From the NCBI GenBank assembly GCA_019915015.1, contig JAHBBC010000010.1:496001-560000 (forward strand): DNA of 64,000 nt, given 5' to 3'. Under the pieces are notes generated by a model. The model saw nothing but the letters and a program-made list of their open reading frames with translations. It was not told the origin of the DNA and ran no database searches. Positions within the stretch are counted from its first letter, which is position 1. Each line of letters begins with the position of its first letter. Source of the stretch: Auriscalpium vulgare. Its lineage: Eukaryota; Basidiomycota; Agaricomycetes; Russulales; Auriscalpiaceae. Below are positions 53,801 to 63,104 of this stretch, piece by piece. The position numbers and the translations under genes are program-made.

Positions 53801-55926
53801 TTGGGATAACCGTGCCACTGCCAAGGGTAACCCCACCCCGGAGGCGGCCCTCCGCCTCCACCGGGTGGCCCTCCAGGTGGTCCTCCACCTCCAGGCGGTC
53901 CATAGGGTCCACCCGGAGGCATTCCTCCGGGATATCCTGGAAAATTTCCAGGCAACCCTCCTCCAGGTGGTCCTCCGCCACCTCCAGGCATTCCAGGATA
54001 TCCGCCGGGCGGCCCTCCGCCCGGAAATCCTGGGGGACCTCCAGGGGGTCCACCTCCCGATCCTCCTGCTCCTCCTAGTGAAGGAGGCCATCCTGGGGGT
54101 CCTCCTCCAGGAACTCCTCCGCCAGCTGGTTCAGCCGAGTCTCCGTGGTTCGAGTACCCGGCTGATGGATCTTCAGGAAGAGGATCAGGTTTAGAGGGAA
54201 AACCGGTTACAAGGGTGTTCCGGCGAGGCGCGAATGGGAAATTGCTGCCCCATGGTGGAGTAAGATTCTGCTGATCGGGTTTCGGCGGTGAGCTCCGGGG
54301 CCATTCTCCTTTGAGGAGAGGTAAAGAACTGGAAGGCCCGGTAGGGAATTCGTCACCATTGTCTCTAGCCATACGCTTGTCCCAAGGTACACGTTCCTCG
54401 AAGTTCACCGTGCGCTCAACGCGTGTAGGTTGAGTCGCGAAATTATTTAAATTCGCGCTTCGAAGGTGTGGAGGCGTTTGACGGTCCGGTAAGCCTTGGG
54501 TGATAGGCTGCGTCTTTACGCCCATGGCATCTAAGGAGAAGGCCGGCTGAAGCGGAGGTTGAGCGTAGAGATTGCGTTTGTATGGCATAGCCGAGACGCT
54601 TCCTGTTTCCGCGTTGTACATCGATGGAGCGAGGTACGTCGCTACTTCTTTGGAGGAAGTATCTGCCTCGGGTGTTCTCTGCACTTGAATCTGCTCGGCG
54701 ACATTTTCCGGTTCCGAAGGGAGCGGGTCTGCTCCCGGTATATCCCCGGGAAGCCCCAATCCTTGGGTGACGTCGCCTCTGGCCATAGAAACCTGAGTGG
54801 CCGTACGTACTGGCGTATACGGTAACACCTGTGACACGTACGTAGCCGATGGTTTATTGAACCGTTCAAAGAAATCTCCAGCTTTTCGAAAAGGCGGATG
54901 CTCCACATTTTGAAGAGTTAACTGCGCAGGTAGAGAAGAACGAGGCCGACTTGAGGCTCCTGTCGCAAAGCTTTCGTACCGAGTATGTTGCTCTCCGATG
55001 ATAGTCTCGTCCTCTCTTCCTTTACCCTTATTTCCCTGTCCCGAGGCTTCCTCGGGCTCATCTCGTATACGAGGTGGGGTTATAAGAGTATTCTGTCGAG
55101 GAGAGGGCGCTAGAGTTCTTGGAGGCGGCTGCGATTCGGCCGCTATGACTTCATCGAGGAAATTGTCTGGGAGAGGCCAGACTTCGTGAGGTAGAGCTTG
55201 TGCGTTTGTCCGTAGTAAATCCATGATGAATTGATCCATACGCTCTCTCAGAGCAGGCCGCTGTAAATACTCTTTGAGAACGTTAAGAGTACTTAGTCCG
55301 TGGAGTCGCACTGTCTCGGATTGCGTGGTTGTGGCTGGCGAAGCGATTCTGACCGACCCTACTATTTCCTCTCTAGCTTTCTCCAAGTGTTTGACAGCTA
55401 AGGAAAGCCGGTGTACGAGGATTTCCCAGGCTAAGTCGAGCTCGTTCAATGTACGGGATCCTCGCAGCGCAACAATCAGATGATTGTTATAGTCAATGAC
55501 AAAGCTCGACCTTGGGGGATCCAGGAGCGCATAGAGTTGTGAAATTAAATCCTGAAGCTCTGCGGCTACTCCAATAGCAGGCCACAACGCATGAGATTTC
55601 AACGAATATTGCTCCGATCCTACGGGTAATAGAGGTCCATCTCGTAGAATATATCGTTGTGACAGCGGAGCACTGATCAAAGCCTCCACTCGTGCTTCTA
55701 GAGATGGTTCGTAGTCGTCGGGAGAAGTGCGAAATTTCGCGTAAATGCTGTCCGCAATTTCCGCACGAGACGCATTGTCCAAAGTAATGTCTTCCTCTGA
55801 CTGAGGGGCTGCTGGCAAATGTCGCGACTGGGCTTTCACTTCTCCAGCGCGCCTGGGAGTGAAAGAATAATCCAATGTAGCCGCTCTGGAGGGAGTCTGT
55901 AAATGACTTGGGCTAGGCGGCGGCAT
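47845..55926 (-). CDS. gag-pol: Gypsy-2 Gag-Pol polyprotein (2693 residues)
   Basis: A single frame from the ATG 73 bases after the 5' LTR. Gag is unusually long: a mostly disordered 600-residue start, a Gly/Pro block (residues about 600-705, GGGPPGG-type repeats), a capsid-like part (about 730-900) and the zinc knuckle CKLCGSKHHWDREC near 1017. The protease-like site near 1212 reads LRLDSCADIS, with Cys where Gly is usual. RT has YIDD near 1738, and RNase H YTDASGDGLG near 1883. Integrase has an HHCC zinc motif (about 2262-2302) and acids in SLDLV, SDRDPRW and GQTEIVN (about 2327, 2389, 2419). A chromodomain ends it (YLIRWEGYSPLYDSW, about 2650). No internal stop separates gag and pol. Confidence 0.93.
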   Translation of the reverse strand: MPPPSPSHLQTPSRAATLDYSFTPRRAGEVKAQSRHLPAAPQSEEDITLDNASRAEIADSIYAKFRTSPDDYEPSLEARVEALISAPLSQRYILRDGPLLPVGSEQYSLKSHALWPAIGVAAELQDLISQLYALLDPPRSSFVIDYNNHLIVALRGSRTLNELDLAWEILVHRLSLAVKHLEKAREEIVGSVRIASPATTTQSETVRLHGLSTLNVLKEYLQRPALRERMDQFIMDLLRTNAQALPHEVWPLPDNFLDEVIAAESQPPPRTLAPSPRQNTLITPPRIRDEPEEASGQGNKGKGREDETIIGEQHTRYESFATGASSRPRSSLPAQLTLQNVEHPPFRKAGDFFERFNKPSATYVSQVLPYTPVRTATQVSMARGDVTQGLGLPGDIPGADPLPSEPENVAEQIQVQRTPEADTSSKEVATYLAPSMYNAETGSVSAMPYKRNLYAQPPLQPAFSLDAMGVKTQPITQGLPDRQTPPHLRSANLNNFATQPTRVERTVNFEERVPWDKRMARDNGDEFPTGPSSSLPLLKGEWPRSSPPKPDQQNLTPPWGSNFPFAPRRNTLVTGFPSKPDPLPEDPSAGYSNHGDSAEPAGGGVPGGGPPGWPPSLGGAGGSGGGPPGGPPGFPGGGPPGGYPGMPGGGGGPPGGGLPGNFPGYPGGMPPGGPYGPPGGGGPPGGPPGGGGGPPPGWGYPWQWHGYPNNPQGNLNLGPRLKEELRPDHLPSWDGNKHTAIAYFADVQELAVMNESLPAAMGRWLWTQLKDNSRVKRWWIQVSRRMKTYMMANHLNWLNGLKSVFLGRQWQLERNMEFTEMFFRQKGHEREMPEDYLQRRIMYARALLNTDNGGPEEAQIVLRNVPSSWMTTLNVPLPLSTDDLTRRAQDNALALIAASRNSSDLVSKEEIPQLVRQAIREENARPFRPRAFRGRNDRGQASVHLASGNGDEAEEAEFPIVNEDDEENLSAPDQVDPAVSAQVFATLVKRQRAPPKGGYPFPKADGTKSLVKPPPSPCKLCGSKHHWDRECPHWPTYVKKKEVNLLSAGLESDRSPEDELMYNTLFEAYLMEAISSAYIVSRQSEWSEADHETIEMRSIEKQADIGQEIPSVREVLTARTRGNLEKIVRTPSPTVEEVEDEYYTQLRLHGRPSPSDGSLIERIEALQAETPEMEIIKLKRKRTSIPGMSAVGVSVVSMRGRIMIPSGPLCDLRLDSCADISLLSKSTYDQLVNPPALRQGLKLKLVQLTAKEASLHGYVMLPIFVHTVDGRELQLEVEAYVVSNMSVPILLGEDFHQAYELAVERNLESGTRVYFEGRKYEVLAERVQESNGKEARIAKRVLGAPLARFILAKAHRRNKAKRRVLRKDAEGPRSVRVSSDVKIPPHSVKRVQVSASFTDERTWMVEKSMVASSRAPVFVVPNTLLNQSSPYIPVANTSAHPKMLRKGEVVGHLVDPAKFLDAPGSVENSEALANHASVLKQLVHANLNLQSEVRDAEVRVAPERPTEAVEPEPQEEEIWGPKTAEVPDPTIWPSQDMEELLDVGQLPEELRERAWEMLRRRQRAFGFDGRLGKHQSRVHIRTEDGQVPIAVPMYGSSPAKRMVIEEQLNVWFEQGVIEPSVSPWSAPVVIVYRNNKPRFCVDYRKLNAVTVPDEFPIPRQSEILSSLSGSQVLSSLDALAGFTQLEMAPEDVEKTAFRTHKGLFQFLRMPFGLRNGPSIFQRVMQEILSPYLWLFCLVYIDDIVVYSRSYEEHIEHLDKVLGAIEKSGITLSPKKCHLFYSSIILLGHKVSRLGLSTHKQKVEAILKMPRPTKVAELRTFLGMAVYFSAFIPHYATLATPLFSLTRKGAAWNWRAEHERAFEEIKKALSRAPVLAHPEMGKPYRLYTDASGDGLGVTLQQVQIMALKDLKGTRTYERVRRAYELGKPVPKLTTTLSSKIIDCDYESSWGSSFEDTTVQVERVVGYWSRTFKPAERNYSATEREALAAKEGLVKFQPFIEGERILLVTDHAALQWAKTYENNNRRLGAWGTVFSAYAPGLEIIHRPGRVHSNVDPISRLLEGVPSYVTPNDEDSPALTLAKLSESPLRGNSVGELEKSVQLVLTDWNDGLFNPPHHCFQVTTRSYKTASKNLDSERATKNYISGEPSLEADTGEIRASDLSEHIDLYDKQRAWEAANPPPTIHVHMDKSYLQSFLQGYKADAAFKQRWESTSTSPDSWDAGQRYFKDEKGLLYFRDADFQPRLCVPKSLRASLLLQAHESPFESAHAGAEKLWQLMSGKFFWPSMKKDVQRFCDTCDVCQKIKHRNFTKFGRLIPNPVPRRPYESVSLDLVTGLPWSLEFNAVLVTVDRMSKHAQFIPTTTGLTAEGFAKLFVNHVICRFGVPDNIVSDRDPRWTSDFWKGVSKALKTRMSLSSSHHPQHDGQTEIVNQKLEIMLRAYVATDKTSWAEWLPLLEHAYNNLPHSSTGMSPHFVLYGFQPKSSLDFAQAEGAEAAPQDALLNDRSDDFVRLMQYHRESARMALARAQLKQSESYNKGRRELEFKVGDQVLVNPHSLEWLESKGEGSKLVQRAVGPFEVQERINPKVYRLRLPDNYPGSNVLNLEHLRLYRPSDPEFGHRTVLPDTRSDKPASEEYHVDKIVGHRYDKRRKQMLYLIRWEGYSPLYDSWATATDLRNAPQRLFSYRRDAGLAGPAKR

Positions 55927-55998
55927 ACTGTTCCCGACTTGCGAAGAAAGTTCCTCAGGACCGGTCTTCGTGTCCTACGTTCCGGATGTGTCCACCTT

Positions 55999-56611
55999 TG
56001 AGACGCCTCTGATAGGTGAGTCTCGAGATTCGGGCGTAGGACGGGCGAGAGACGAGCCCAGGGAGGAACCAAAGGTGTGTTGTCCTGTCGGTACGGGGCT
56101 TCCCCGTGTTGACAGACCTCCTCCGTAGCACGGAAGAAGTGGAGGGCGAGGAGAAGTGATCACGCCCGTAGGCGCGAGGCCCGAGCGGGAGCTCAGTCGT
56201 TAGGAGGCTTCCTCCTGGTGACTGGCTCGAGAGAGAGAAGGGCGAGGCGCCGACGGCCCAAATGCGTCGCGCGTGTGTGGTTCTGTGGGCGCGCTGTTGG
56301 CGCTCGAGAAGCCTCACGCGCTCGTGACTCGTCGCGTCGTCGCGTCGTCGATTCTCGTAGTCGACTAGCAACTACTATACTTGAGGGAGACTTGAAGAGA
56401 ATTGAGGAAGAGGACGAGACGAGAAAAAGAGAAAGAAAAAGAAACACGTTGTATTGTTGATGCACGATGCTGTCAGTACACGACTTATATACTTACAGAC
56501 ATCTTCAAACTCCGACTAATCTAATCTATTGTACAGTAATCTAATAGCGTCCTGCGTCGAGACTGATGACCTTCTGCCCGCGTTACCTCCGGGCCTCTTT
56601 CTCCCGTCACA
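55999..56611 (-). repeat. Gypsy-2 5' LTR
   Basis: A 613-bp repeat with no difference from 44083-44695 that I can find. It carries the element promoter on the minus strand; gag-pol begins 73 bases downstream. Confidence 0.95.
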
Positions 56612-56616
56612 AAATG

Positions 56617-57700
56617 TAAGGGGAGCATATGCGTGTGGGCGCTGTCGTGCGAGAGTGTGTTTTGATACAAACTCTTGAGTCAGAGGGACCTGGATTTTCT
56701 AAGTTCTCAAGGCCTTCTCTGGTGTTCGTGGGATTAGCTGATTGTTCTCTTGAGTGGGATGTACTTTCCGCTAGATGCGTAACTATCCGACGAAGATGGC
56801 GATAGGCTGGCTAGGCTGGACTGGCTTTCTGTCCTAGTAGAATGGAGGAATGAAGATGAGGCGTTCAGCAAGTGATGCAGCTGCGAGCTGAGGAAAGGTG
56901 GCGACAATGGAATAAGATGAGAGGGAGTAAAATCTGTTAAGCAGAGACTGGACGAAGCATAACAGGAGCCTAGTATCGACTAGGCTCTCTTGTACGACCT
57001 GGACTGGACTTGACGTAGACGTACCAACCGTGTGTTGACGTGACGTACTGACCGGTGTCGGCGTGAATAGATTGACTAGAAAACTTGAGATGTTGAGGTG
57101 CTGTTGCTAGAAGATGTGTTCCACAGAGAGTACCTGTCCGTCAAGGATCGAGGGTCCTCCTTTAAATACCATTCCAAAACTGTCTGACTAATACATGGCT
57201 ATGTACAAAAGTGACTTGTGCTGACTCTAAATAACTCCCCCTGACTAGGTATGACTCACTCCAAGAGTGACTCATCCTGACCAGGAATGACTCAGCCTGA
57301 CTCCGACTTGGAATGTTCTGGGACATTCTGGGAAGCTCGGCGGGAAAAATGATTAAGGAGTGTGGAAGGTGCAGCCTAGCCTGCTGACCCGGAATCTGAA
57401 GGGGAAGATGAAGGGATGAAAATATAGTAGGCTGGAAGGTGGGATCTACAATACAGAGTAAAATATTGTGTGTTTGTGTAAGAGATAATGGGAAAACAGA
57501 CTGTTTTCGAAAGCTCTTCTGCGGCAGCCCCACAGAGAATCTTACGGCCCCACCTCGTAGGATCTCGCACCGGATCCTACGACACACGTCAGCCGGGCAC
57601 TTCCTATTTTGTAGCATGTGCCTATTTTGTAGCGTAGCTCCACAGCCAAGTCCTGTGCACGTACACATTGTTGAAAATTCGAATTAAATTACATTCACGG
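56617..57700. other. Non-coding stretch between Gypsy-2 and Harbinger fragment
   Basis: No convincing gene is seen in these 1.1 kb. It starts with the sequence that Gypsy-2 split (AAATG/TAAGGGGAGC). It holds a CTAGGCTGGACTGGC-type tandem at about 56800-56830 and the motif cluster described next. Confidence 0.5.
57252..57333. promoter_or_regulatory. Cluster of Gcn4/AP-1-like and heat-shock-like motifs
   Basis: Three exact TGACTCA motifs at 57252, 57268 and 57288 are followed at 57311-57333 by five 5-bp units in alternating orientation (GAA-TTC-GGA-TTC-GGA), as in heat-shock elements. Motif matches are direct; any role is inference. The downstream plus-strand unit is the Harbinger-type fragment. 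Confidence 0.4.
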
Positions 57701-57709
57701 CTGTCCATC

Positions 57710-58767
57710 ATGCCCCTCAGAGGCCGTGAAGTCATCCTTGCTCTGCTGCAGTTTATCATACCTTTAGCAACTCTCCTTGCTTTGCCATCAGGTCATATTT
57801 TGACTGGGCTTCTTATTATCACTCGCACCTTCAACAACCTGAGATTCGAGACCACTCCAAGCACTGAACGTACTGAACCTGCAGACGCCGCCATGGCGCC
57901 TCCTCGCCGTGGCCGTCAGGCACTTCAGGCCACTCCACAGCCACATAGACCGACTGCGCAATAGATGTCAACCTCCACACCAGCATCGCTTTGCAGACGA
58001 GGCAAAGGCAAGCTTTGCCCCCAAAACCAGTCCAGGGAGGGGAACGGATATCTATCGAGTGGCTCAGGTCTCTTGACGACCGTGCCTGTTGTTGGTATTT
58101 TCGGTGAGCTGTCTATCCTACGCGCAGTGGGACAACTATTGATGGCCGGCGCCAGTATATCCGCAGATGAAATCATCCAACTTACAAATGCGCTACGAAT
58201 CCCGGACCCCTTTCGAACGAGTGCCGGCCACTGTTTCCCAGCCGTCGAAGCCTTATGCCTAGTCCTGGCGCGCTTTCGTAGTGGGGCGGACCTTGCGGAG
58301 CTCACCACAAAATACCTCTTGTCATCAATGAGCTCGTCAAATTCCTTGACAAGAAATGGCTGCACCTTCTCGATTTCGATGAAGACGGCCTTCTACACCC
58401 TGACAACCTCAAGAAATATGCGGCCGCAATCCGAGACGCGGGTGCTCCGATCTCAACATGCTGGGGCTTCATCGACTGCACTATCCGCCGCATCTGTCGA
58501 CCCAAATGGTGGCAGCGATTGGCCTACACAGGCTACAAGAAGTATCATGGTCTCAAGTACCAGGGTGTTATGCTTCCGAATGGGATGATTGGGCACTTAT
58601 TCGGACCAATGGAGGCTCGACGGAACGACACGTATCTCCTCTCGGCAAGTGGGTTGTTGGATTGGTGCAGGGAGCATGCAAAGATACACGAGTTTGGGGC
58701 CCTCGAGCCGGTTTGCGGAGAATGTGTTGATGTGAATTCTGGCCTGAATTGCATGTGCATATTTTGA
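57710..58767 (+). pseudogene. PIF/Harbinger-type DDE transposase, broken
   Basis: 57710-58310 reads as an N-terminal part with SADEIIQLTNALRIPDPF and CLVLARFRSGADLAEL. After 58310 the frame moves by one and continues INELVKFLDKKWLHLLDFDE, then WGFIDCTIRRI (first catalytic Asp), GYKKYHGLKYQGVMLPNG, and ARRNDTYLL (second Asp). It stops at 58767 before the third catalytic acid. The frame shift together with a missing stretch after ELTTKY and the missing C-terminus mark it as a dead fragment of the DDE_Tnp_4 / HARBI1-like group. Confidence 0.75.
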
Positions 58768-58909
58768 GCAAGGCCTCCAGTAAATACACAATAAATAAAC
58801 CCGACCATGCTGCACCAGTCTCACATTAGAATATGGGCACAACAATTCTACATATTCAGTTAAACATCCCGGTAAGTCCGTATTTCTAAAAGCCCGTATT
58901 TTGTCTTCA

Positions 58910-59410
58910 TCACTGAGCAAGGCGCGTCATGATATCGACCAGCCTCCTGATCTCCTCGTGAAATCGGTGCGCACTCGTCTGTGTGTTGGTCGTCCTGTCC
59001 CGGAGATCCGTCCAATTGGTCAACACAACTCTGCCACTCAACGCCCGTGGTCCCCACCCATCGTCCTCCGGCCTCAACCTGGTGTACTCCAGCATGACAT
59101 TGCTCGCGCCGATGTAGCCGAGCGTCATCCCCTGGCGATGCAACGCCGAACCGAGCTGCTGCAGTGACCCAGCAGCCCGCGCCAGCACCCCGCGGGAATA
59201 CGGCCCGCCGCTCGGGAGGGATTGGACGCTTGTGCCGTCCACAGCCGCCATGAGGAGTGCAGGGATCTCCATCTCCCTGCGCACGTACACGATGCCCGGC
59301 ACGACGAAAGCCGGGGCGCCGACCGCGCCGTTGAAAGGGCGCAGGACGCTGATACGCCCCCAGCGCGGGTGGCTTCTGTTTTCGCATTTTTGGCATGTTC
59401 TATTGTCTCA
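58910..59410 (-). pseudogene. Kinase-like fragment 1 (degenerate catalytic loop)
   Basis: An open minus-strand frame ends at 58910. It reads RISVLRPFNGAV, VVPGIVYVRREMEIPALLM, LGSALHRQGMTLGYIGASNV and RVVLTNWTDLRD. The order matches a protein-kinase C-lobe: hinge-like segment, helix, catalytic loop, and metal-binding strand. The loop has LGYIGASN where H-G-D-x-x-x-x-N is usual, and VLTNW replaces V-x-I-D-F. No ATG or N-lobe is found upstream, so it looks truncated. Its relative is at 63552-64000. The kinase link is by pattern only. Confidence 0.4.
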
Positions 59411-59469
59411 ACATCGACTATCGCAACACATCGCGCTCGCAGTTCCAGCCAAGACGCTAGCACACTTGT

Positions 59470-60405
59470 AGCAACACAGGCCTATACTCCTTGACGTCTC
59501 CATCGATTCTCTACCATCCAGGCCACGCAGGACGATTGCACAAGTCCCCAAGTCATGTGTACACGCCCACCAAGTCACCAAGACGTTCTGAGCCAGCCAT
59601 TAGCATTCTGTGCGCACGTCGCAATGTCTCGCGCATACATCCCCTTGTTGCCCTCAGCTCTACACATGTTGCACTCGCCTCCCACCTCGTTCCCAGAGCG
59701 TCCTAGCGTTGCGCAGCCCCTCGACACGTCACCCACAGGTCCCAGGGTCCGGTCTAGATGCAGTGTCTCAGAGCAATGTTCCGGTTTGATGGTTTCCGAT
59801 ACGTTGCGATCCGCATATCTCGGAGTTTCACATGGAGATAGCACAGCCTTGCTGTTCCGATACGTCGCGATGCTTGTTTCTGATTGGATACGCCTTCTAG
59901 AATGTCTCACTATCCCCATACTTACCAGATGACTCACAGTAGCCACAGAGACATGTTTCCCGTGTATATCTGTTGGTAGCTAGGTCACTGAATACCAGAC
60001 AACTTCTCCCCTCCAGAGTCAACGTCACAAACCTTTGCAACATCGTTTTATCGCGTTCAACATCAACCTCGACCTTCAACTTCGCAGCGCCCAAGATTAT
60101 AGCCTTCACCTTCGCAGAGCCCACGTTTACAAGCCTTCAACTTCGCAGAGCACATCGTTTTCACCTCGTCTAGCGTTATCGCGTTACGTCGCGACCTTCG
60201 TATCACCTTGTCCCCTTGTCCCCTCGTCCTCGCCTTTGTTCCCCCATCGTCTCAGCCCTCCAGCAAGGTATTCTCAAGCTCGCTACACATCGCAACGTCC
60301 TGTTCCGCACCAGCAGTGTCGACTTCCATCCCAGATCACCTTGTCCATCGTCCTATCGCCCTCCAAGTCACCTAGCGACTTCCCCCCAGCGTTCATGCCT
60401 CTCCC
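59470..60405. other. Region without a supported gene; short degenerate repeats
   Basis: No gene is supported. 60068-60155 holds three degenerate copies of a roughly 30-bp unit around CCTTCAACTTCGCAGAGC. 59790-59880 has two copies of a CGATACGTYGCGAT-like motif. Confidence 0.4.
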
Positions 60406-60409
60406 TGAG

Positions 60410-60814
60410 TCATCTGTAGGTCCTTGGACGCGCCCCCAACCTGTTACTAGCACCGCTCGAGCCAGCAGGAGTTGGTTTTGTGGTTTGTTTTGCCATCTGA
60501 CCGCCTGTGCGCCGAGATAGGTCATCAACGCGCTGCAGGACCGCGAGGTTTTGCAGGTCGGCGCTGCGCACTTGCTCGCCGTTTTCGAAAGGGTAGAGTC
60601 GGAGGACAAGCGATGGGCCCACTTGCATGGCGTCCAAGGCCGGGATGCCCGCCTGCGAGAGCTGCCCGCGGGAGTTGTGGACGACCCAGACGTTCATCTC
60701 TTGGCTGAGGGTGGTGCTTCGTACAGTGAAATTGAGCTCGGGCGCCGGGTCACGATCTTGGGGGAGGAAGCGGACGTGCTTCCAGTGGATGAAAGAAAGG
60801 TCTGGAGGAGACAT
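60410..60814 (-). CDS. Hypothetical protein
   Basis: 134 residues from the ATG at 60814 (MSPPDLSFIHWKHVRFLPQD) to the stop at 60410. The frame is open further up to 61150 but that part looks random. Blocks LNFTVRSTTLSQEMNVWVV and VGPSLVLRLYPFENGEQV look like folded protein; the end is Lys/Thr/Arg-rich. Not recognised. It lies between the kinase-like fragment and the F-box gene, all on the minus strand. Confidence 0.4.
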   Translation of the reverse strand: MSPPDLSFIHWKHVRFLPQDRDPAPELNFTVRSTTLSQEMNVWVVHNSRGQLSQAGIPALDAMQVGPSLVLRLYPFENGEQVRSADLQNLAVLQRVDDLSRRTGGQMAKQTTKPTPAGSSGASNRLGARPRTYR

Positions 60815-61169
60815 TGGTAGGTGTGAGTGGGTGAGGGTGGTGTCCGGTGGGATGCAGGAGTCGTGTTTGCTGCGAAAGGTCGTCGCAGCGGGCCTTCTTA
60901 AATATATCTTCGTCCATCCATGGCCGTCGCGAACCGCCAATTCATCGTCTTCGAAAATACAAAGATGACGGTGAGTGTGGTCGTTGATACCGTGACGTCG
61001 ACGCAGCCTGTATTGTTCCATCGGTCCGTGCTTCTGAGCCAGCCACATCCTGCCCTTCCTGGCCGCGCCACCGCCCGAGTTGCCATTGTGTCGACTACCT
61101 CGCCATCTCAGAATAATGAGCTTCTGGGACCGCCAATTCTCCGCAAGCACTTCGTTCTGGCCTGGCGGA

Positions 61170-61232
61170 AGCGGCGGCTTGGACAGAGCAAGCGTCGGTT
61201 TGGACAGAACGAGCGTCGGCTTGGACGTGACC
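61170..61232 (+). repeat. Three 21-bp tandem repeats
   Basis: Three units of about 21 bp (GGCTTGGACAGAGCAAGCGTC type). In one plus frame they encode GLDRASV-GLDRTSV-GLDVTW within a 99-codon open frame ending at 61379. Whether that frame is a gene is unclear. Confidence 0.45.
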
Positions 61233-61365
61233 TGGAAGGGTGAACTTCGTCAGGCTTCGACACAGCGCGATGAGATGAAACCTCACGTACCATCTCACGG
61301 CCGCCTGCCTCAGGGTGGTACAAAATATCCGATTTTTAGCCAGCGTTGGGTGGCAATGGCCACGG

Positions 61366-62479
61366 TCAAATCCAGTTGACGCATCGCGGACGCTATGAAG
61401 AAACGATCAACACAGATCCAACTACATTGGGATGAGAAACTCACTTGAAAATGAAGCGGTGTCTCGTATGTCACAAATTCAATGTCCATCTCACGGCAAG
61501 CCTCCCTGAGCGCCAGCTGCGTCTTCGCTAGCAGGTTCAATCGTGTCACAGTCACCAGCTCGATATCATCCAACACACGAAGCGCCGCGACAAAAAAAGT
61601 GATGTCCTTCTGCGAAGGTGCACCATAGTAAGAGTTGGGCTCGTAGTGGTATCCGACATGCCGCAAGGCGCGTGGGAGGGAGATGTCGTGAACGGGGAGG
61701 TCGTTGAACACGAGGCTCTCGAGCTGCTGGAGCTGTTCGAGAACCTCCGTGCAAGGTAGGGGCCCGTGGAGCACCAGCGTACGAAGCTGCGGCAATAAGC
61801 CTGATGCACATAAATCAGGGAATTTGGGTTCGTACAGCTCGAGATCGCGCAGCGCGGAGAGGGAGTCGTGGGGCGAGTTAATCCAGCTCATTACTTGGGA
61901 GGGGAAACACAGCGCCGTGACACCACTGGGTACCCTGATCAGTGTATCCGGTGACATGAACAATCCAATGTCAATGGCGCGCAGACCCGGCCACATCTTC
62001 CATATGCTGGCGATACCGTCGTTGAAGTCGATGACATTGAGATATTGGACGTGTTGGGTCCAATCTTGTGGTATCGCGAGCGAACGCATGCGAGATGATT
62101 CATTGTCTTCTACGATGTCGACGGTGATGCCAGCGACGTGCGGGCACAGCTCGAGCAGCGCGATATCAACGGGGTCAGGGGCGAGGTAGATGGAGCGGAC
62201 ATGCGCGGCGAGGTGCGGGCGGGTGCGGAGAATGTCTATGAGCAGCAAGACGTAGAAACGAGATTCATCCATGTGCCACATTTGCCGTGGTACGCGGCGG
62301 AAAAGGAGGCGTTGCGCAATGGGCCTGCATGCCCTACACACGAGGGCACATGCACGGAGGGTGGTGTAGTCGATATCCAACTGAGACTGCGAGTGCCTAT
62401 ACACCCACTCTACGACGGTGACCTGGAGCTCCAGAGGGAAGAAAGCCATGTGAGGATTGTCCTCGATTGTTCTGAACAA
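61366..62479 (-). CDS. F-box-like protein
   Basis: Start at the ATG 62479 (MFRTIEDNPHM); MAFFPLELQVTVVEW ten codons on is an alternative. The first 60 residues fit an F-box (PLELQ...TLRACALVCRACRPIAQRLLFRRV). The remainder has leucine-rich-repeat-like spacing (LPQLRTLVLHG, LQQLESLVFND), as in basidiomycete F-box proteins that present targets to an SCF ubiquitin ligase. A 52-nt intron (61444-61393, GTGAGT...CATAG) is likely near the end, giving a stop at 61366; without splicing the frame runs to 61310 (389 residues). No breaks. This is the only clearly host-type gene in the window. Confidence 0.7.
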
Positions 62480-63100
62480 AATACGTAGTCAGGTGAGCAG
62501 GGCAGGTTATCGCTGGATTCTGGGGCTACACACCTAGATGGTAGCATAGATAAAAGAACACGCTTGATTTTGCGAGCGCTGCACGATGTCCAGCTGCGCT
62601 TGCGTAAAGGCGTAAAGCTGGGTGGTTACGATGAGCGTGTGAGCGCGATATTGAGGCGAGCACTGGCAGTGGGAGAGTGACGATAAGAAGGAAAGTCGCA
62701 GTCGCAGAGCTCAGGTATAGTTGTGAGGGACGAAGCGGTGTTTGCGCGTTGCTTGTACGAGGAAAACGGCGGCGAATAGTTGTCCGAAAGCCTGGATGGA
62801 TGGTTGACTCGACAAGTCCAGGATGCGGAGACCCGGGCGGGTTGTTGAAATGTAGCCGGTAATCTGATTAGATATGCGGCTGCGGACTGCAATTGCAAGC
62901 CGGGCCTGCCACCAAATCCCGTCGTCAGCGTCCAGCAATACACCCCCTTCGACTTTATGCGCGACTCATCGACGAGATCCAACTCCCGCGCTTGCGCTGA
63001 GATCACAACTTGGCGCCGCGAGCCTGGGCGGCTAGTGCCAGCGCCGAGATGTATCTCAGACAACAGAGGAGAAAGTACACCGCACGCACGAGCATGCACC
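62480..63100. other. Region without a supported gene
   Basis: Short open frames exist on both strands but none has convincing protein-like sequence. It separates the F-box gene start from the fragment at 63105 and may hold the F-box promoter. Confidence 0.4.
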
Positions 63101-63104
63101 AGTC

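Larger units (their letters stand above)
44083..56611 (-). mobile_element. Gypsy-2, large Ty3/gypsy chromovirus with an extra ORF
   Basis: This 12,529-bp element has 613-bp LTRs that I read as identical, and a 5-bp duplication AAATG (44078-44082, 56612-56616). A purine tract with seven G (minus strand) lies just inside the 3' LTR at 44696-44706. Order on the minus strand is 5' LTR, gag-pol in one frame (55926-47845), ORF2 (47612-44691), 3' LTR. Both ORFs are intact, so it is recent and potentially active. It inserted about 20 bases beyond the end of Z-A. Confidence 0.95.
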
